DNA of 50,517 bases from Bacillota bacterium (GCA_023436065.1 JAEZKU010000061.1:1-50517); one strand, 5' to 3'; positions 41,830-50,517 are shown, counted from the stretch's first letter. Numbers and translations: made by a program. The notes: generated by a model not told the origin, from the sequence alone.

Positions 41830-43179
41830 CTATAATCTCTTTAACAGCTCTTCCCGCTGCGCTTCAAAACCGGGCTTACCAAGTAATGCGAACATATTCT
41901 TCTTGTAGCTTTCCACACCGGGTTGGTCAAATGGATTAACTCCAAGAATATATCCACTGACACCACAGGCAAATTCGAAGAAATAGAAGAGCTCTCCAAG
42001 ATAAAACTCATTTTGCTCAGGAATATTTACGCTTAAGTTCGGAACATTACCGTCAGTATGAGCAAGCAGGGTTCCTTTCATAGCACTCTTGTTGACAAAA
42101 TCAACGCTCTTGCCCGCAAGATAGTTCAATCCGTCCAAATCTACTTCCTCTTCCTCAAGGATAATCTCGGATCTTGATTTGTCAATATTAATCACTGTTT
42201 CAAAGAGCGTTCTCTGGCCATCCTGGATGAATTGTCCCATGGAATGAAGATCGGTAGTGAAGTCTACAGAAGCAGGGAAAATACCCTTCTGGTCCTTACC
42301 TTCGCTCTCACCGTATAACTGCTTCCACCATTCAGAAACAAAATGCAGGGAAGGCTCATAGTTCACAAGAATCTCGATGCCCTTACCCTTTCTGAGTAAT
42401 ATGTTACGAACTGCAGCATACTTTAAGGCATCGTTTTCCTCAAAGCTCTTGTTGAGACAGTAATTTCTCATGCTTGCAGCACCTTCCATCAGCTTAGTGA
42501 TATCAGCTCCGCTGACAGCGATCGGAAGAAGTCCGACTGCAGTCAGAACTGAGAAGCGTCCACCTACATCATCCGGAACCACGAAGCTTTCATAACCCTC
42601 TTCTGTGGCAAGGTTCTTTAAAGCCCCTCTTGCTTTATCCGTGGTAGCATAGATTCTCTTTGCAGCCTCTTCCCTGCCGTATTTCTCATTCAATAATTTC
42701 TTGAATACACGGAAGGCAATCGCCGGCTCAGTAGTGGTACCGGACTTGCTGATAATGTTGATAGAGAAGTCCCTGTCACCGATCACTTCGATCAAATGGT
42801 TCATATAGGTACTGCTGATATTATTACCGCAGAAATAAATCTCCGGTGTCTTTCTGATTTCCTTCGAAACCGAATTATAAAAGCTGTGTCTGAGGAATTC
42901 AATCGCTGCTCTTGCACCAAGGTAAGAACCGCCGATACCGATTACAAGAAGCACATCCGAATCCTTCTTAATCTTTGCCGCCGCTTTCTGAATACGGGCA
43001 AACTCCTCCTTATCATAATCTACAGGGAGATCAATCCATCCCAAAAAATCATTTCCTGCGCCGGTCTTATCAATAAGTTGGTCCTTAGCAGTCACAGTCA
43101 GGCTCTTCATCATCTCAAGCTCAGTATCTGAGACAAACTTTTTCGCAACAGAAAAATCAAAGGTTACCTTGTTAGCCAT
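41830..43179 (-). CDS. pgi: Glucose-6-phosphate isomerase
   Basis: 449 residues, the usual size of the short bacterial form. Interconverts glucose-6-phosphate and fructose-6-phosphate. Conserved: LVIGIGGSYLGARAAIEFL, ISKSGTTTEPAIAFRVF, DDVGGRFSVLTAVGLLPIA (the PGI signature), and a C-terminal GVNPFDQPGVESYK with the active-site Lys. ATG follows AAAGGAG. Single gene with its own promoter and terminator. Confidence 0.97.
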   Translation of the reverse strand: MANKVTFDFSVAKKFVSDTELEMMKSLTVTAKDQLIDKTGAGNDFLGWIDLPVDYDKEEFARIQKAAAKIKKDSDVLLVIGIGGSYLGARAAIEFLRHSFYNSVSKEIRKTPEIYFCGNNISSTYMNHLIEVIGDRDFSINIISKSGTTTEPAIAFRVFKKLLNEKYGREEAAKRIYATTDKARGALKNLATEEGYESFVVPDDVGGRFSVLTAVGLLPIAVSGADITKLMEGAASMRNYCLNKSFEENDALKYAAVRNILLRKGKGIEILVNYEPSLHFVSEWWKQLYGESEGKDQKGIFPASVDFTTDLHSMGQFIQDGQRTLFETVINIDKSRSEIILEEEEVDLDGLNYLAGKSVDFVNKSAMKGTLLAHTDGNVPNLSVNIPEQNEFYLGELFYFFEFACGVSGYILGVNPFDQPGVESYKKNMFALLGKPGFEAQREELLKRL

Positions 43180-43210
43180 GTCATATAACTCCTTTATAAT
43201 TTTTTCTTAT

Positions 43211-43239
43211 ATTCTAACAAAGTCAACCTATTTATTCAA
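43211..43239 (-). promoter_or_regulatory. Sigma-A promoter of pgi
   Basis: TTGAAT (43234-43239), 17-base spacer, TAGAAT (43211-43216) on the minus strand. Confidence 0.65.
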
Positions 43240-43262
43240 TGTTTTTTCTTCACATATTGCTA

Positions 43263-44432
43263 TTATGCAAAAAACTCTTTTAAGACATCTTCCACCAGCT
43301 TATCCTCCAAAAGGTCAGAATTATACTTGTCTTTCACAGGTTTTTGTTTTCCGGCCTTTTGGCCGTCATTTATATCATTTTTTGCGGACGCCTTAGCATA
43401 AGAATTTCTTTGCTGCTCCTGCTCTTTACCGGCAGCAATTTCATCCATTCCCTGTAGTATCTTATTCATATCCGTTCTATCCTGGGTTGGCTTCAATTCC
43501 TCTTCAATGCTATGTAGCAGCTTCTCTTTTTCTGCTTCCTTCTTTCTCTGCTCCGTCTGCTTCTCCAGAGCCTTGCGCTTCATCTCTTCCCGTCTTGCCT
43601 CCAATGCCAGCCGTTCTTCCTCAATCTTCGCCAGCTCCTCTTCACGCCGTTTTGCTGCCAGTAACCTGCGTTCCTCCAGACGTCGTCTTTCCTCCTCCCG
43701 TCTTGCCTCCTCTAACTTACGTTGTTCCTCGTCTCTCTTCTGCGCCAGAAGCTTCTTCTCCTCTTCCTTCTTGCGTCTTGCTTCTTTGCGGCGATTCAGC
43801 TCCTCCTTCGATTCCTCCTTCTGTACTTCCTTGGAGGCACCGGCCTGCTTTTTAGACTCGGTAACCTGCATAAACTCCCGTCGGATTTCCTCCAGCTGCT
43901 CCGGATGAAGGGCTTCCTGCTCCAGACGGGTCTTACAGAAATTCTCAAGGTAATCCATGATATTTAATCTCAGCATTCTTTTCTTCATCTGGAGATTAAT
44001 ACTTTTATCCACAAGGATCAATAATGCACAAGTCAAAATTCCAACAGCTCCGTTCAGTAGTACACGTTGTTGTCCACAATCATAAATCACTCCGAAAAGA
44101 GCTAAAATCGGTACAAGAAGAAGATTTAGGTAAAGAACTTGTCCACTAAAATTCTCCCATGTGGATAATAATACTCCACAAAATCGATGCTGTAATACAC
44201 TCTTATCCACAAATGTATCCACATTATTCACACCGATTTTGTACTTGAAGCAAGCCTCGAATTTCAATTTCATGTGTCTGATAAGCTTATTCTTCGTCGT
44301 TCCCGGATGATCCGATTCCTTGATCAGATGCTTATAAACCAAATCCAGGAGAAGGCGAACCAGCATGCCCAACCCGAACAGTGCAGCAAAGCTGTATAGG
44401 ATGATATTCTCATCATATAAAAATTTGACCAT
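43263..44432 (-). CDS. Uncharacterised membrane protein with long charged coiled coil
   Basis: 389 residues. An N-terminal hydrophobic segment (ILYSFAALFGLGMLVRLLLDLVY), a second hydrophobic pair (about 95-145: LYLNLLLVPILALFGVIYD and LLNGAVGILTCALLILVD), then a cytoplasmic region dominated by an Arg/Lys/Glu coiled coil (about 205-310), and a charged tail. No family I can name. The coiled coil may give false hits to cytoskeletal proteins. ATG has GAGAGGGG before it. It is probably a structural or scaffold protein of the envelope, but that is a guess. It lies between pgi and the PEGA protein on the same strand. Confidence 0.8.
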   Translation of the reverse strand: MVKFLYDENIILYSFAALFGLGMLVRLLLDLVYKHLIKESDHPGTTKNKLIRHMKLKFEACFKYKIGVNNVDTFVDKSVLQHRFCGVLLSTWENFSGQVLYLNLLLVPILALFGVIYDCGQQRVLLNGAVGILTCALLILVDKSINLQMKKRMLRLNIMDYLENFCKTRLEQEALHPEQLEEIRREFMQVTESKKQAGASKEVQKEESKEELNRRKEARRKKEEEKKLLAQKRDEEQRKLEEARREEERRRLEERRLLAAKRREEELAKIEEERLALEARREEMKRKALEKQTEQRKKEAEKEKLLHSIEEELKPTQDRTDMNKILQGMDEIAAGKEQEQQRNSYAKASAKNDINDGQKAGKQKPVKDKYNSDLLEDKLVEDVLKEFFA

Positions 44433-44555
44433 AAAAATCCCCTCTCTTTTCCATAAATTTACATTTATTATAGCTTACATTCGAAGCTTTGAAAAGAGAG
44501 AGGATGAAAAATCGATTGACATGAACAAACATTCATCGACGTATTCTATGAAATT

Positions 44556-46160
44556 TTACTTTTTCTTTATTAGGTCCGGCATGTTGAAATAGGTGTCCAG
44601 ATTATCGTCCTTCACCTCAACCGTATAGCTCATGGTTTCGTATCCCTCACGGATAAAGGTCAGAACATGCTTGCCTATCAGCTTCTTAAAGCTGCCGGGT
44701 GATTTGCCCATATATTCACCGTTCAGATAAACAGAAGCCCCGACCGGATTCTGGACATAAATCTTATGCTCATCGTCCTCATCAAAATCATCATTCGAGA
44801 TATTTTCCGTATCCCCAATATCTATATTCGCCGGTGTTTCAATATCATCAGCGCCCTCTGCCTCCCCGGAATTATCCGGATCGTCATTCCGGCTGTCCTG
44901 ATCTGAATCGCCGGTCTCAGTACTATCATTCGTCTCAGATACGGCTACCGTATTTTTGCTGTTGCTTTCCGGCAGATCGATATGGATCGTCTTTCCGGCA
45001 GAAGCCACCTTCAGGATTCCGGTATAGGTAGTATACCCTCCCAATGAAACCTCAATTCTGTGCTGCCCATAATCCAGCTCTATGGGACTGGCATAGGACA
45101 TCAGCTCACCATCAATATATAAATCAGCACCGAACGGGGAAATTTCAAATGTGATACGTCCCACCTTTGCGGCATCCGGTCCAAGATCACTCAGGGAGAC
45201 AACTGTTTCCTGGTCACGATTTACCGTGATATTCTTAGTAGCTGTATATTTTGCATTCTCGACTGTCAGGTTAAAATTACCTTCTCTTACCATAATAACC
45301 ATATCCTTGACAATCTGTTGGATGGATTCATATCCGATGGTAATGAAATCCCCGATGAAATTATCGTAATCCACGAGGCGGACTGTACCATGCCCTCTGG
45401 TTACCGTAACAGACCAGATCGTCTGGTCATAGCCCCAGACCGTTAATTCATCCTGCTCTGCAAGTTCAGTGACCGGAACTCTTTTCGCTTCATTGAAAAT
45501 AATGATATCATCGGTATATCTGTATTTACTGGAGGCTATCTTCATAACCCGCTTGCTTCGGTCAATACTTAAATTATTCACTCCGACATATTCCCAAGCC
45601 TTGGTTGAAATCCTGATCGCTGTCAGCTTCAATTTCCCCGGTTCATGAAATACCTCGAGCATAGTTCCGGCCGGTATCTGACTGATGGACATCTGTTGTC
45701 CGTATTTATCCGTAATATTGGTGCCCCCTGTATATCCGTAGGTCAGGCTCACCTCATGCACCACATCATATAAGGTAAGCTCCATCGTATCGGGATTGAC
45801 CTCTGTCAGCACACCCAATACCTCCTCTCCGGTCGGTATCGGTGTAGTGACTAATGCCTCTGTCACATTCCCCGGAAGATTGGAGCTAATCTTTGGCGTG
45901 TTCTTAGACGTCTGTGAAGCAGTCAGCATGGTAACCAGAAGAATAACCGACAGCACACCCAGTCCCATAAGCAGACTAAGAATCGGTCTGTGATTAATCT
46001 TCCCTTTATGAGGCTCTATTCTTTTCCTGTGTCGATCTGATTTTCGTCCGGAACCTTTTTTCGGAGTCCTTCGAGCAGGCTTTTTAGGAAGCTTTTGATC
46101 GGGCTTCTGAGTGGGCCTCTGTTCGATAATCTGATCATCCATAATCTTTATGTCCATCAT
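44556..46160 (-). CDS. PEGA-domain envelope protein
   Basis: 534 residues. A very basic, Pro/Lys/Arg-rich cytoplasmic N-terminus (about 1-60) leads to one membrane helix (ILSLLMGLGVLSVILLVTML), then an outside part. That part ends with two PEGA domains: GRITFEISPFGADLYIDGEL...YGQHRIEVSLGGY (about 350-400) and HKIYVQNPVGASVYLNGEYMG...GKHVLTFIREGYE (about 468-515), separated by an acidic Asp/Glu/Ser/Asn linker. PEGA domains occur in surface proteins of unknown role. The promoter is sigma-A. Ribosome site GAGGT lies four bases before the ATG at 46160. Confidence 0.88.
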   Translation of the reverse strand: MMDIKIMDDQIIEQRPTQKPDQKLPKKPARRTPKKGSGRKSDRHRKRIEPHKGKINHRPILSLLMGLGVLSVILLVTMLTASQTSKNTPKISSNLPGNVTEALVTTPIPTGEEVLGVLTEVNPDTMELTLYDVVHEVSLTYGYTGGTNITDKYGQQMSISQIPAGTMLEVFHEPGKLKLTAIRISTKAWEYVGVNNLSIDRSKRVMKIASSKYRYTDDIIIFNEAKRVPVTELAEQDELTVWGYDQTIWSVTVTRGHGTVRLVDYDNFIGDFITIGYESIQQIVKDMVIMVREGNFNLTVENAKYTATKNITVNRDQETVVSLSDLGPDAAKVGRITFEISPFGADLYIDGELMSYASPIELDYGQHRIEVSLGGYTTYTGILKVASAGKTIHIDLPESNSKNTVAVSETNDSTETGDSDQDSRNDDPDNSGEAEGADDIETPANIDIGDTENISNDDFDEDDEHKIYVQNPVGASVYLNGEYMGKSPGSFKKLIGKHVLTFIREGYETMSYTVEVKDDNLDTYFNMPDLIKKK

Positions 46161-46200
46161 TCGTACCTCAAGCTACGTTTATGTTACATCATACTACTTT

Positions 46201-46229
46201 ATTATAGACTACTTAAGATGCAGTTTCAA
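46201..46229 (-). promoter_or_regulatory. Sigma-A promoter of the PEGA gene
   Basis: TTGAAA (46224-46229), 17-base spacer, TATAAT (46201-46206) on the minus strand. Confidence 0.75.
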
Positions 46230-46260
46230 TCCTTATAAGAGCTTTTCCAGACATCAGCTA

Positions 46261-47346
46261 TTAAAGAACAGTCTCAAGCTTTCTTAAAAACATCTCCTTC
46301 TTCTCATTCTGCTCACCGATGACATTCAACTTCTGGATATTCCGACCGGATACCCAGGATTTCTTTCCGTTATAATAGAAATTCGTGATCTTCCAGAACT
46401 TCTCCGGATAAAGCAGAAGGACATACAGCACTTTAAGCTCGTGTTGTGATATGGACTTCACCTGACTGTAGGAATCAATGATCCTGCTGCCATACAGGAT
46501 ATCCCAATCATTTTTCTCCATGACCTTGCGGATGAATTGATACAGATCGAAGATCTGTAGTCCTATATAGGATTTTTCAAAGTTCGTTGTGGCGATAAAG
46601 CTTCCTGCACCCCCAAGCTCTGTCGCATAGACAGGCTGCTTGCTCACCCATCCGGGTGGAACATAGGTTTTTGTTAAGGCATCGGACTTACTTTTCTGCA
46701 TAATGATATTATGGTAGGTATAATTACCGTGGCAGACGGCCCTTTCCCTGATCGCTTCTGCCAGCAGCTTATCATATCCTGAAGCGGCCAGTCTGTCTGC
46801 AGCCAGAAGTCCCTGTTCATAAAAGGTTTCATAGTAATTCAGATAAGAAAGCTCAAATTCATTTTTCTGTCGTTTCTCCCTGATATATGCTTTGACCCGT
46901 TTCAATTCACGATTTCTCTTATCGAAGGTCTCCGTCAGATCGGGTGAAATATTATGTTCCAGCTGTTCCTTTGTAAACTCTACATCCCGAAGCAGCAGGT
47001 GAAGACGGGCCAGATTCGCGGCAGCCGCCTCAATCTGGGATAATTCCTTCAGATTACATTCTTCTCCCCAGAACCAGTTTTTCATAATATATTGACATCC
47101 GGCGCTATCCTCGGATATGATATCATCTTCCAATGTTTTTACATATAGATCCGTATTGGCATATCCACAAAGCAGCAGGTGTTCCTTGACCCTATGCTCA
47201 AATAGAGCCCGGTTTCTAGAACCATCGAAGCATTTAAAAAGCTTCAGCCCGCAATCCGTTTCCAGGAGAAAAGCTCCCCTGGCTCTGTATATGTTATATA
47301 TCTTCAGACGATATCTTTTTAATGCTTCCTGACTCCTATCCTCCAC
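46261..47346 (-). CDS. CotS-family spore coat kinase-like protein
   Basis: 361 residues from the chosen start. A phosphotransferase/choline-kinase-like fold of the CotS type: an N-terminal RGAFLLETDCGLKLFKCF, the hinge region QYIMKNWFWGEECNL, a long helical middle and VCHGNYTYHNIIMQ (the HGNxxxxN catalytic-loop equivalent). Members are found in the spore coat; activity is unproven. The frame opens at a TTG (47352) only one base from GGGGG; the GTG at 47346 has that site seven bases upstream and is preferred. Fits with spoIIR and sipL in this window. Confidence 0.87.
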   Translation of the reverse strand: MEDRSQEALKRYRLKIYNIYRARGAFLLETDCGLKLFKCFDGSRNRALFEHRVKEHLLLCGYANTDLYVKTLEDDIISEDSAGCQYIMKNWFWGEECNLKELSQIEAAAANLARLHLLLRDVEFTKEQLEHNISPDLTETFDKRNRELKRVKAYIREKRQKNEFELSYLNYYETFYEQGLLAADRLAASGYDKLLAEAIRERAVCHGNYTYHNIIMQKSKSDALTKTYVPPGWVSKQPVYATELGGAGSFIATTNFEKSYIGLQIFDLYQFIRKVMEKNDWDILYGSRIIDSYSQVKSISQHELKVLYVLLLYPEKFWKITNFYYNGKKSWVSGRNIQKLNVIGEQNEKKEMFLRKLETVL

Positions 47347-47460
47347 AGCCAATCCCCCTTACTCTATTGCGGCAAACCCGTCTTACTAATATTATGATAG
47401 GATATGCAAATTCATGATTACAAACATAAAAGAAGAAATACCTGTTTTATAATACTTAAA

Positions 47461-47560
47461 TAGAAAGCAAAGGAACCAGCTTCCCTCACACACTCGTTGG
47501 AAGACATCCTACTGTTTCCAAATAGTGTATTATGGGAATGCTGGTTCCTCTGCTTTCTAT
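47461..47560. other. 100-base near-perfect hairpin between cotS-like gene and cca
   Basis: Arms of 25-26 bases (47461-47485 and 47534-47559) differ by one mismatch and one bulge; both begin TAGAAAGCA when read inward. The loop holds a second stem (CACT..TTGGAA with TTCCAA..AGTG). No T run follows on either strand. It could be a MITE-like remnant, a structured RNA or a bulky terminator; no second copy is seen in the window. Confidence 0.6.
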
Positions 47561-47610
47561 GATTTACTTTTTTCAACAGGAATTTCTTTTTTACGTTTTG
47601 TAATAGTATC

Positions 47611-48990
47611 TCAATCAAATTGCTTTTCTTCTATCATTGTCCTGGCTATGGCAAGCAGGGTGTCAGTATCATTCTTCTCCGGTTCCTCCAAAACCATCGA
47701 TAGCAGCCTGTGCAGGATTTCACCTATCTCGCGGCCGGGCTTAAGACCAAGCCGGATCAGATCCTTACCGTTGATTTTCATTTCCTTCAGACTAACACAT
47801 TCCTCCCTGTCAACGATTGCCTGATACAGCTCTCTGACTGCTTCCAGCCGTTCAAATTTTTCTATGGTGTACTTTGGGTTCTTCGCCGAGGTATCCGCCC
47901 GATTCACCTCAAACAGCAGTTCCATCGCTTCCCTACCTATCTTCGATGCGGCCTTGCGCATCCCTGCCGGAGTCAGTACAAACCGGTAATCATGCCAGCG
48001 AATCAGATGAGTCACTGCATCTATGGTATCATTGTCGAACTTCAGCCGTCTTAGGATATTCTTTGCTGTAACGGAGCCCTTCTCCTGGTGACCGTAGAAA
48101 TGGTTCTGCCCATCCTTACCGACACTGATTGTTCCCGGCTTTTCTACATCATGCAGCAGCATAGTCCACCGTAAGATTGTTCTCTCTCTGGAAGAAAAAC
48201 GCTGTTCCTTAAGCTTACCGGCCACCTCCTCCACAGCTTTGATCGTATGCTCTCCCACGTTGTAGATATGATGAATGTTCTTATGAGGAGTAGTCATCAT
48301 TGCATCAAATTCAGGCAGGATAACCTTCGTTATTCCTACCTGGTATAAATCCTTCAATCGGTCCGGATGATCCGAAATCAAAAGCTTCGTAAGCTCGACA
48401 CGTATTCTTTCCGCACTGATATTATTTAGGTTTATACAGCGTTTGCTGATGGCCTTCAGCGTCTCTTCTTCTATTGTAAAGCCCAACTGGGCCGAAAAAC
48501 GTACCGCTCTGAGTATGCGGAGCGCATCCTCGTCAAAACGCTCCTCCGGGCTTCCAACACAGCGGATCAAACCACGTTTGATATCCTCCATACCACCGAA
48601 CAGATCAACAAAGCCTTCCTTTTCATTATACGCCATAGCATTGATCGTAAAATCCCTGCGCTTTAGATCCTCAACTAAACTGGAGGTAAAGGAGACCTGC
48701 TTCGGATGTCGGTTATCCTCATATTCCCCATCCAGGCGGTAGGTAGTAACCTCGTAGTGGTCCTTGTCCATCAGAACAGTTACCGTACCGTGGAGAATCC
48801 CCGTATCTACCGTCCTGCGAAAAATCTTCTTTACCTCAAGAGGTGTTGCTGAGGTAGTGATATCCCAATCCTCAGGTTCTCTGCCAAGAACCATGTCCCG
48901 AACACATCCGCCTACTGCGTATGCTTCATGTCCATGCCTTATTAATTCTTCTATGATATCATTTACTTTCTTCGGAATATGAAACCTCAT
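47611..48990 (-). CDS. cca: CCA-adding tRNA nucleotidyltransferase
   Basis: 459 residues. Class II nucleotidyltransferase head (YAVGGCVRDMVLGREPEDWDITT, with the catalytic DxD), RRDFTINAMAYN, EDALRILRAVRFSAQLGF, then a neck and tail with an HD-type segment (LLHDVEKPGTI) and a C-terminal helical part. It builds or repairs the 3' CCA end of tRNAs. ATG follows GGAGG. A sigma-A promoter lies 31 bases upstream. The HD motif means it may also have phosphohydrolase activity. Confidence 0.95.
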   Translation of the reverse strand: MRFHIPKKVNDIIEELIRHGHEAYAVGGCVRDMVLGREPEDWDITTSATPLEVKKIFRRTVDTGILHGTVTVLMDKDHYEVTTYRLDGEYEDNRHPKQVSFTSSLVEDLKRRDFTINAMAYNEKEGFVDLFGGMEDIKRGLIRCVGSPEERFDEDALRILRAVRFSAQLGFTIEEETLKAISKRCINLNNISAERIRVELTKLLISDHPDRLKDLYQVGITKVILPEFDAMMTTPHKNIHHIYNVGEHTIKAVEEVAGKLKEQRFSSRERTILRWTMLLHDVEKPGTISVGKDGQNHFYGHQEKGSVTAKNILRRLKFDNDTIDAVTHLIRWHDYRFVLTPAGMRKAASKIGREAMELLFEVNRADTSAKNPKYTIEKFERLEAVRELYQAIVDREECVSLKEMKINGKDLIRLGLKPGREIGEILHRLLSMVLEEPEKNDTDTLLAIARTMIEEKQFD

Positions 48991-49020
48991 GAACAGCCTC
49001 CATTAATCAAATCTACCCCG

Positions 49021-49049
49021 ATTATAACAAAGCGAAGCGGCTATTTCAA
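49021..49049 (-). promoter_or_regulatory. Sigma-A promoter of cca
   Basis: TTGAAA (49044-49049), 17-base spacer, TATAAT (49021-49026) on the minus strand. Confidence 0.75.
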
Positions 49050-49089
49050 GGATTCAACAGGTATTATTCCAATGCTTTCTTTCACTTGA

Positions 49090-50316
49090 TCAGTCGCTGA
49101 TCTCATTGATAATGGGAAGCTTTGCTTCCTTCATGAATACGACACTGATCAGCATCAGGGCAATCCCGCTGAAAAACATGACAGGAGCAATGCCACTGTA
49201 TTTTAGGACGATTCCGATCACTCCATATGCGATGGGCATGGACGCTTCTCCAATCAGTGTCGAGGTTCCAAAGACCCTTCCCCTCATGTCGGAAGGCGTA
49301 TTCGTCTGCAAAAGCAGCTGCCAGAAGACACTTGCATTGGCTATCACCGCTCCAATGAGGAAGAAGATCGGAAGATAACATAATATAATGGAGATACCAA
49401 AATAACTGGCACAACTGATCGCTATAAAACATATTCCATAGCATAGCATCAGCTTCATCAGACCCTTTTCTGACATCTTCTCCGGAGAATCGGCTTTCCT
49501 CCACCTTCGGTAGATGGATCCGCCAATCAGACCAATTCCCAACATCATCTGAAGCAGTCCCAGATTATTGACTCCTGTGCCGGAAAGCCCGCTTGCCAAA
49601 AACGGCAGACTGACGGATAAACTGCCAACGAAGAAATGTGCCGCTCCGATTATTGTCATAATCTTTAATAAGTTTTTTCTCTTCCCGATATAACGTAATC
49701 CTTCCCCAATATCACGAATAATATTACCCTCTGCCGCCTCATTTTTCAGGTAAGGTACCTGATACTTCATCAAGGCTGCCAATACCATTGCAACAAAAAA
49801 GGAGATACTGTTTACCGTGAATACCAGATTGGTACCCAGGAAGCTTACTATTAATGCTCCCAGCATCGGCCCCAGAGTAGAGCATACGCCCCCAACCAGC
49901 TGACTCAAGCTATTTGCTTTTGTCAAATTCTCCTTACCGACAATATCCGGCAGTATCGCCTGACTGGACGGGTTGAAGAAGGCTCCTGCTATCGAGAGAC
50001 AGATACCGCTTGCATAAACCTGCCATATCACCAGCAGATCCGAATATGCCAGAATACTGATAGTTAAAACCAGAATTCCCCGAACCGCATCCGAGAGTAC
50101 CATAATGTGTTTTCTGTTCCATCTGTCACTGACTGCTCCGGTAAACAATCCCATAATGATCCCCGGTACCGCAGACGCAAACATAAACAATCCCATTGAT
50201 ACGGTAGAGCCGGTTTTCTGCAATACCCACCAGGCCAAGGCAATCGCATAGAGCTCATCCCCAAATTGGGAAATCAATTTACCGGTCCAAACCAACTTAA
50301 AATTTCTATTAATCAT
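49090..50316 (-). CDS. MFS transporter, probable drug/macrolide-type efflux pump
   Basis: 408 residues, about 12 helices. Belongs to the MFS_3/macrolide-efflux-like group by the start NRNFKLVWTGKLISQFGDELYAIALAWWVLQKTGS, the loop GAVSDRWNRKHIMVLSDAVRG (motif A) and the TNTPSDMRGRVFGTSTLIGE segment. It exports small molecules in exchange for protons; the substrate is not known, and resistance should not be assumed. The open frame extends upstream to 50403, but that stretch contains the promoter; the ATG at 50316 gives the normal N-terminus although the ribosome site is weak. The MerR-type promoter hints at drug-inducible expression. Confidence 0.9.
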   Translation of the reverse strand: MINRNFKLVWTGKLISQFGDELYAIALAWWVLQKTGSTVSMGLFMFASAVPGIIMGLFTGAVSDRWNRKHIMVLSDAVRGILVLTISILAYSDLLVIWQVYASGICLSIAGAFFNPSSQAILPDIVGKENLTKANSLSQLVGGVCSTLGPMLGALIVSFLGTNLVFTVNSISFFVAMVLAALMKYQVPYLKNEAAEGNIIRDIGEGLRYIGKRKNLLKIMTIIGAAHFFVGSLSVSLPFLASGLSGTGVNNLGLLQMMLGIGLIGGSIYRRWRKADSPEKMSEKGLMKLMLCYGICFIAISCASYFGISIILCYLPIFFLIGAVIANASVFWQLLLQTNTPSDMRGRVFGTSTLIGEASMPIAYGVIGIVLKYSGIAPVMFFSGIALMLISVVFMKEAKLPIINEISD

Positions 50317-50341
50317 TTCTAACACCAGCCTTTCAGCTTTA

Positions 50342-50372
50342 AGCATAAACTGTAAAGCTATAGTCAGGTCAA
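50342..50372 (-). promoter_or_regulatory. MerR-type promoter with 19-base spacer for the MFS pump
   Basis: TTGACC (50367-50372), 19-base spacer, TATGCT (50342-50347) on the minus strand. The spacer holds the dyad ACTATAGCTTTACAGT (five of the outer six pairs match). Overlong spacers with a central dyad are the hallmark of MerR-family activation. Confidence 0.6.
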
Positions 50373-50403
50373 GTGTAAAAATTAAAGTACATGTAAAATG
50401 CAA

Positions 50404-50517
50404 AGTTAAATTCTTGATTGCATGGGTAAATTCGTGTTTGATGATTTTAGTCTTGCACAGAATGTGGTATGGTTGTCTTGGTTAGTGGGTTCCTCCGAAC
50501 AGATTACGGAGGATAAG
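50404..50517. other. Right-edge region, no gene seen
   Basis: No supported gene start. A short hairpin (CCTCCG with CGGAGG, about 50492-50512) is present without a T run. A regulator of the MFS pump could lie beyond the edge. Confidence 0.4.

Noticed and set aside
43487..43908. Overlapping plus-strand frames rich in Ser/Pro/Leu
   Set aside because: Antisense of the Arg/Glu/Lys coiled-coil codons, which lack stops in other frames because of composition.
44441..44502. Inverted repeat CCTCTCTTTTC / GAAAAGAGAGAGG before the coiled-coil gene, able to mask its ribosome site
   Set aside because: A TATAAT lies inside the loop, so the upstream arm may not be in the transcript; too uncertain to call a regulator.

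Overview
The window looks like chromosomal DNA of a spore-forming, strictly anaerobic Firmicute, most likely a Lachnospiraceae (Clostridium cluster XIVa) relative. The evidence is a multi-cluster [FeFe]-hydrogenase, the sporulation proteins SpoIIR, SipL and a CotS-like kinase, the Firmicutes-specific proteins Veg, DarA, DUF951 and DUF1934, a T-box in front of ileS, and clear sigma-A promoters (TTGACA-17-TATAAT type) with strong AGGAGG ribosome sites. I see no rRNA, tRNA, CRISPR array, insertion sequence or prophage; most of the window is housekeeping genome.

Layout. 1-2656: end of a hydrogenase operon (NuoF-like HydB, then catalytic HydA). 2840-3471: a single-gene unit with its own promoter, structured leader and perfect terminator, encoding a 127-residue protein with a faint resemblance to the STIV-B116/DUF1874 family (viral anti-CRISPR ring nucleases). 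3766-4277: a self-regulated Fur/PerR-type repressor. 4320-9388, minus strand: DEAD-box helicase with a terminator in its leader, YgiQ-type radical SAM protein, and a trigger-factor-like lipoprotein. 9664-13939, minus: the c-di-AMP receptor DarA and T-box-controlled isoleucyl-tRNA synthetase. 14152-19650, plus: nicotinate phosphoribosyltransferase, VanY-type carboxypeptidase, PlsC acyltransferase, a small membrane protein and a CapA-like protein. 19631-24355: DUF1934, SpoIIR, IspE, an uncharacterised protein behind a near-consensus sigma-D (motility) promoter, and SipL. 24682-30456, plus: an operon of an SLH-domain surface protein with a MacAB-like adaptor, ATPase and permease. 30563-35993, minus: Veg, a PrcB-like lipoprotein, a metallo-beta-lactamase-fold hydrolase with its TetR regulator, and ClpB. 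36031-37558, plus: a small unknown protein and AzlCD. 37571-40519, minus: HD-GYP protein, ExoA, HAD phosphatase, DUF951. 40604-41443, plus: TrhA/hemolysin III. 41474-50372, minus: an orphan promoter/terminator unit, Pgi, a coiled-coil membrane protein, a PEGA protein, CotS-like kinase, CCA-adding enzyme, and an MFS efflux pump whose promoter has the 19-bp spacer typical of MerR control.

How the parts fit. The hydrogenase reoxidises NAD(P)H and ferredoxin during fermentation. SpoIIR (forespore signal), SipL (coat anchoring) and CotS (coat) belong to sporulation. VanY, PlsC, CapA, SLH and PEGA proteins build or decorate the envelope. The regulatory DNA is the richest part for follow-up: an unusual T-box bulge, a possible attenuator before the RNA helicase, a sigma-D promoter before an unknown gene, a MerR-type promoter, a 100-nt near-perfect hairpin, and an orphan transcription unit downstream of pgi. 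All calls come from reading the sequence; no database search was run.
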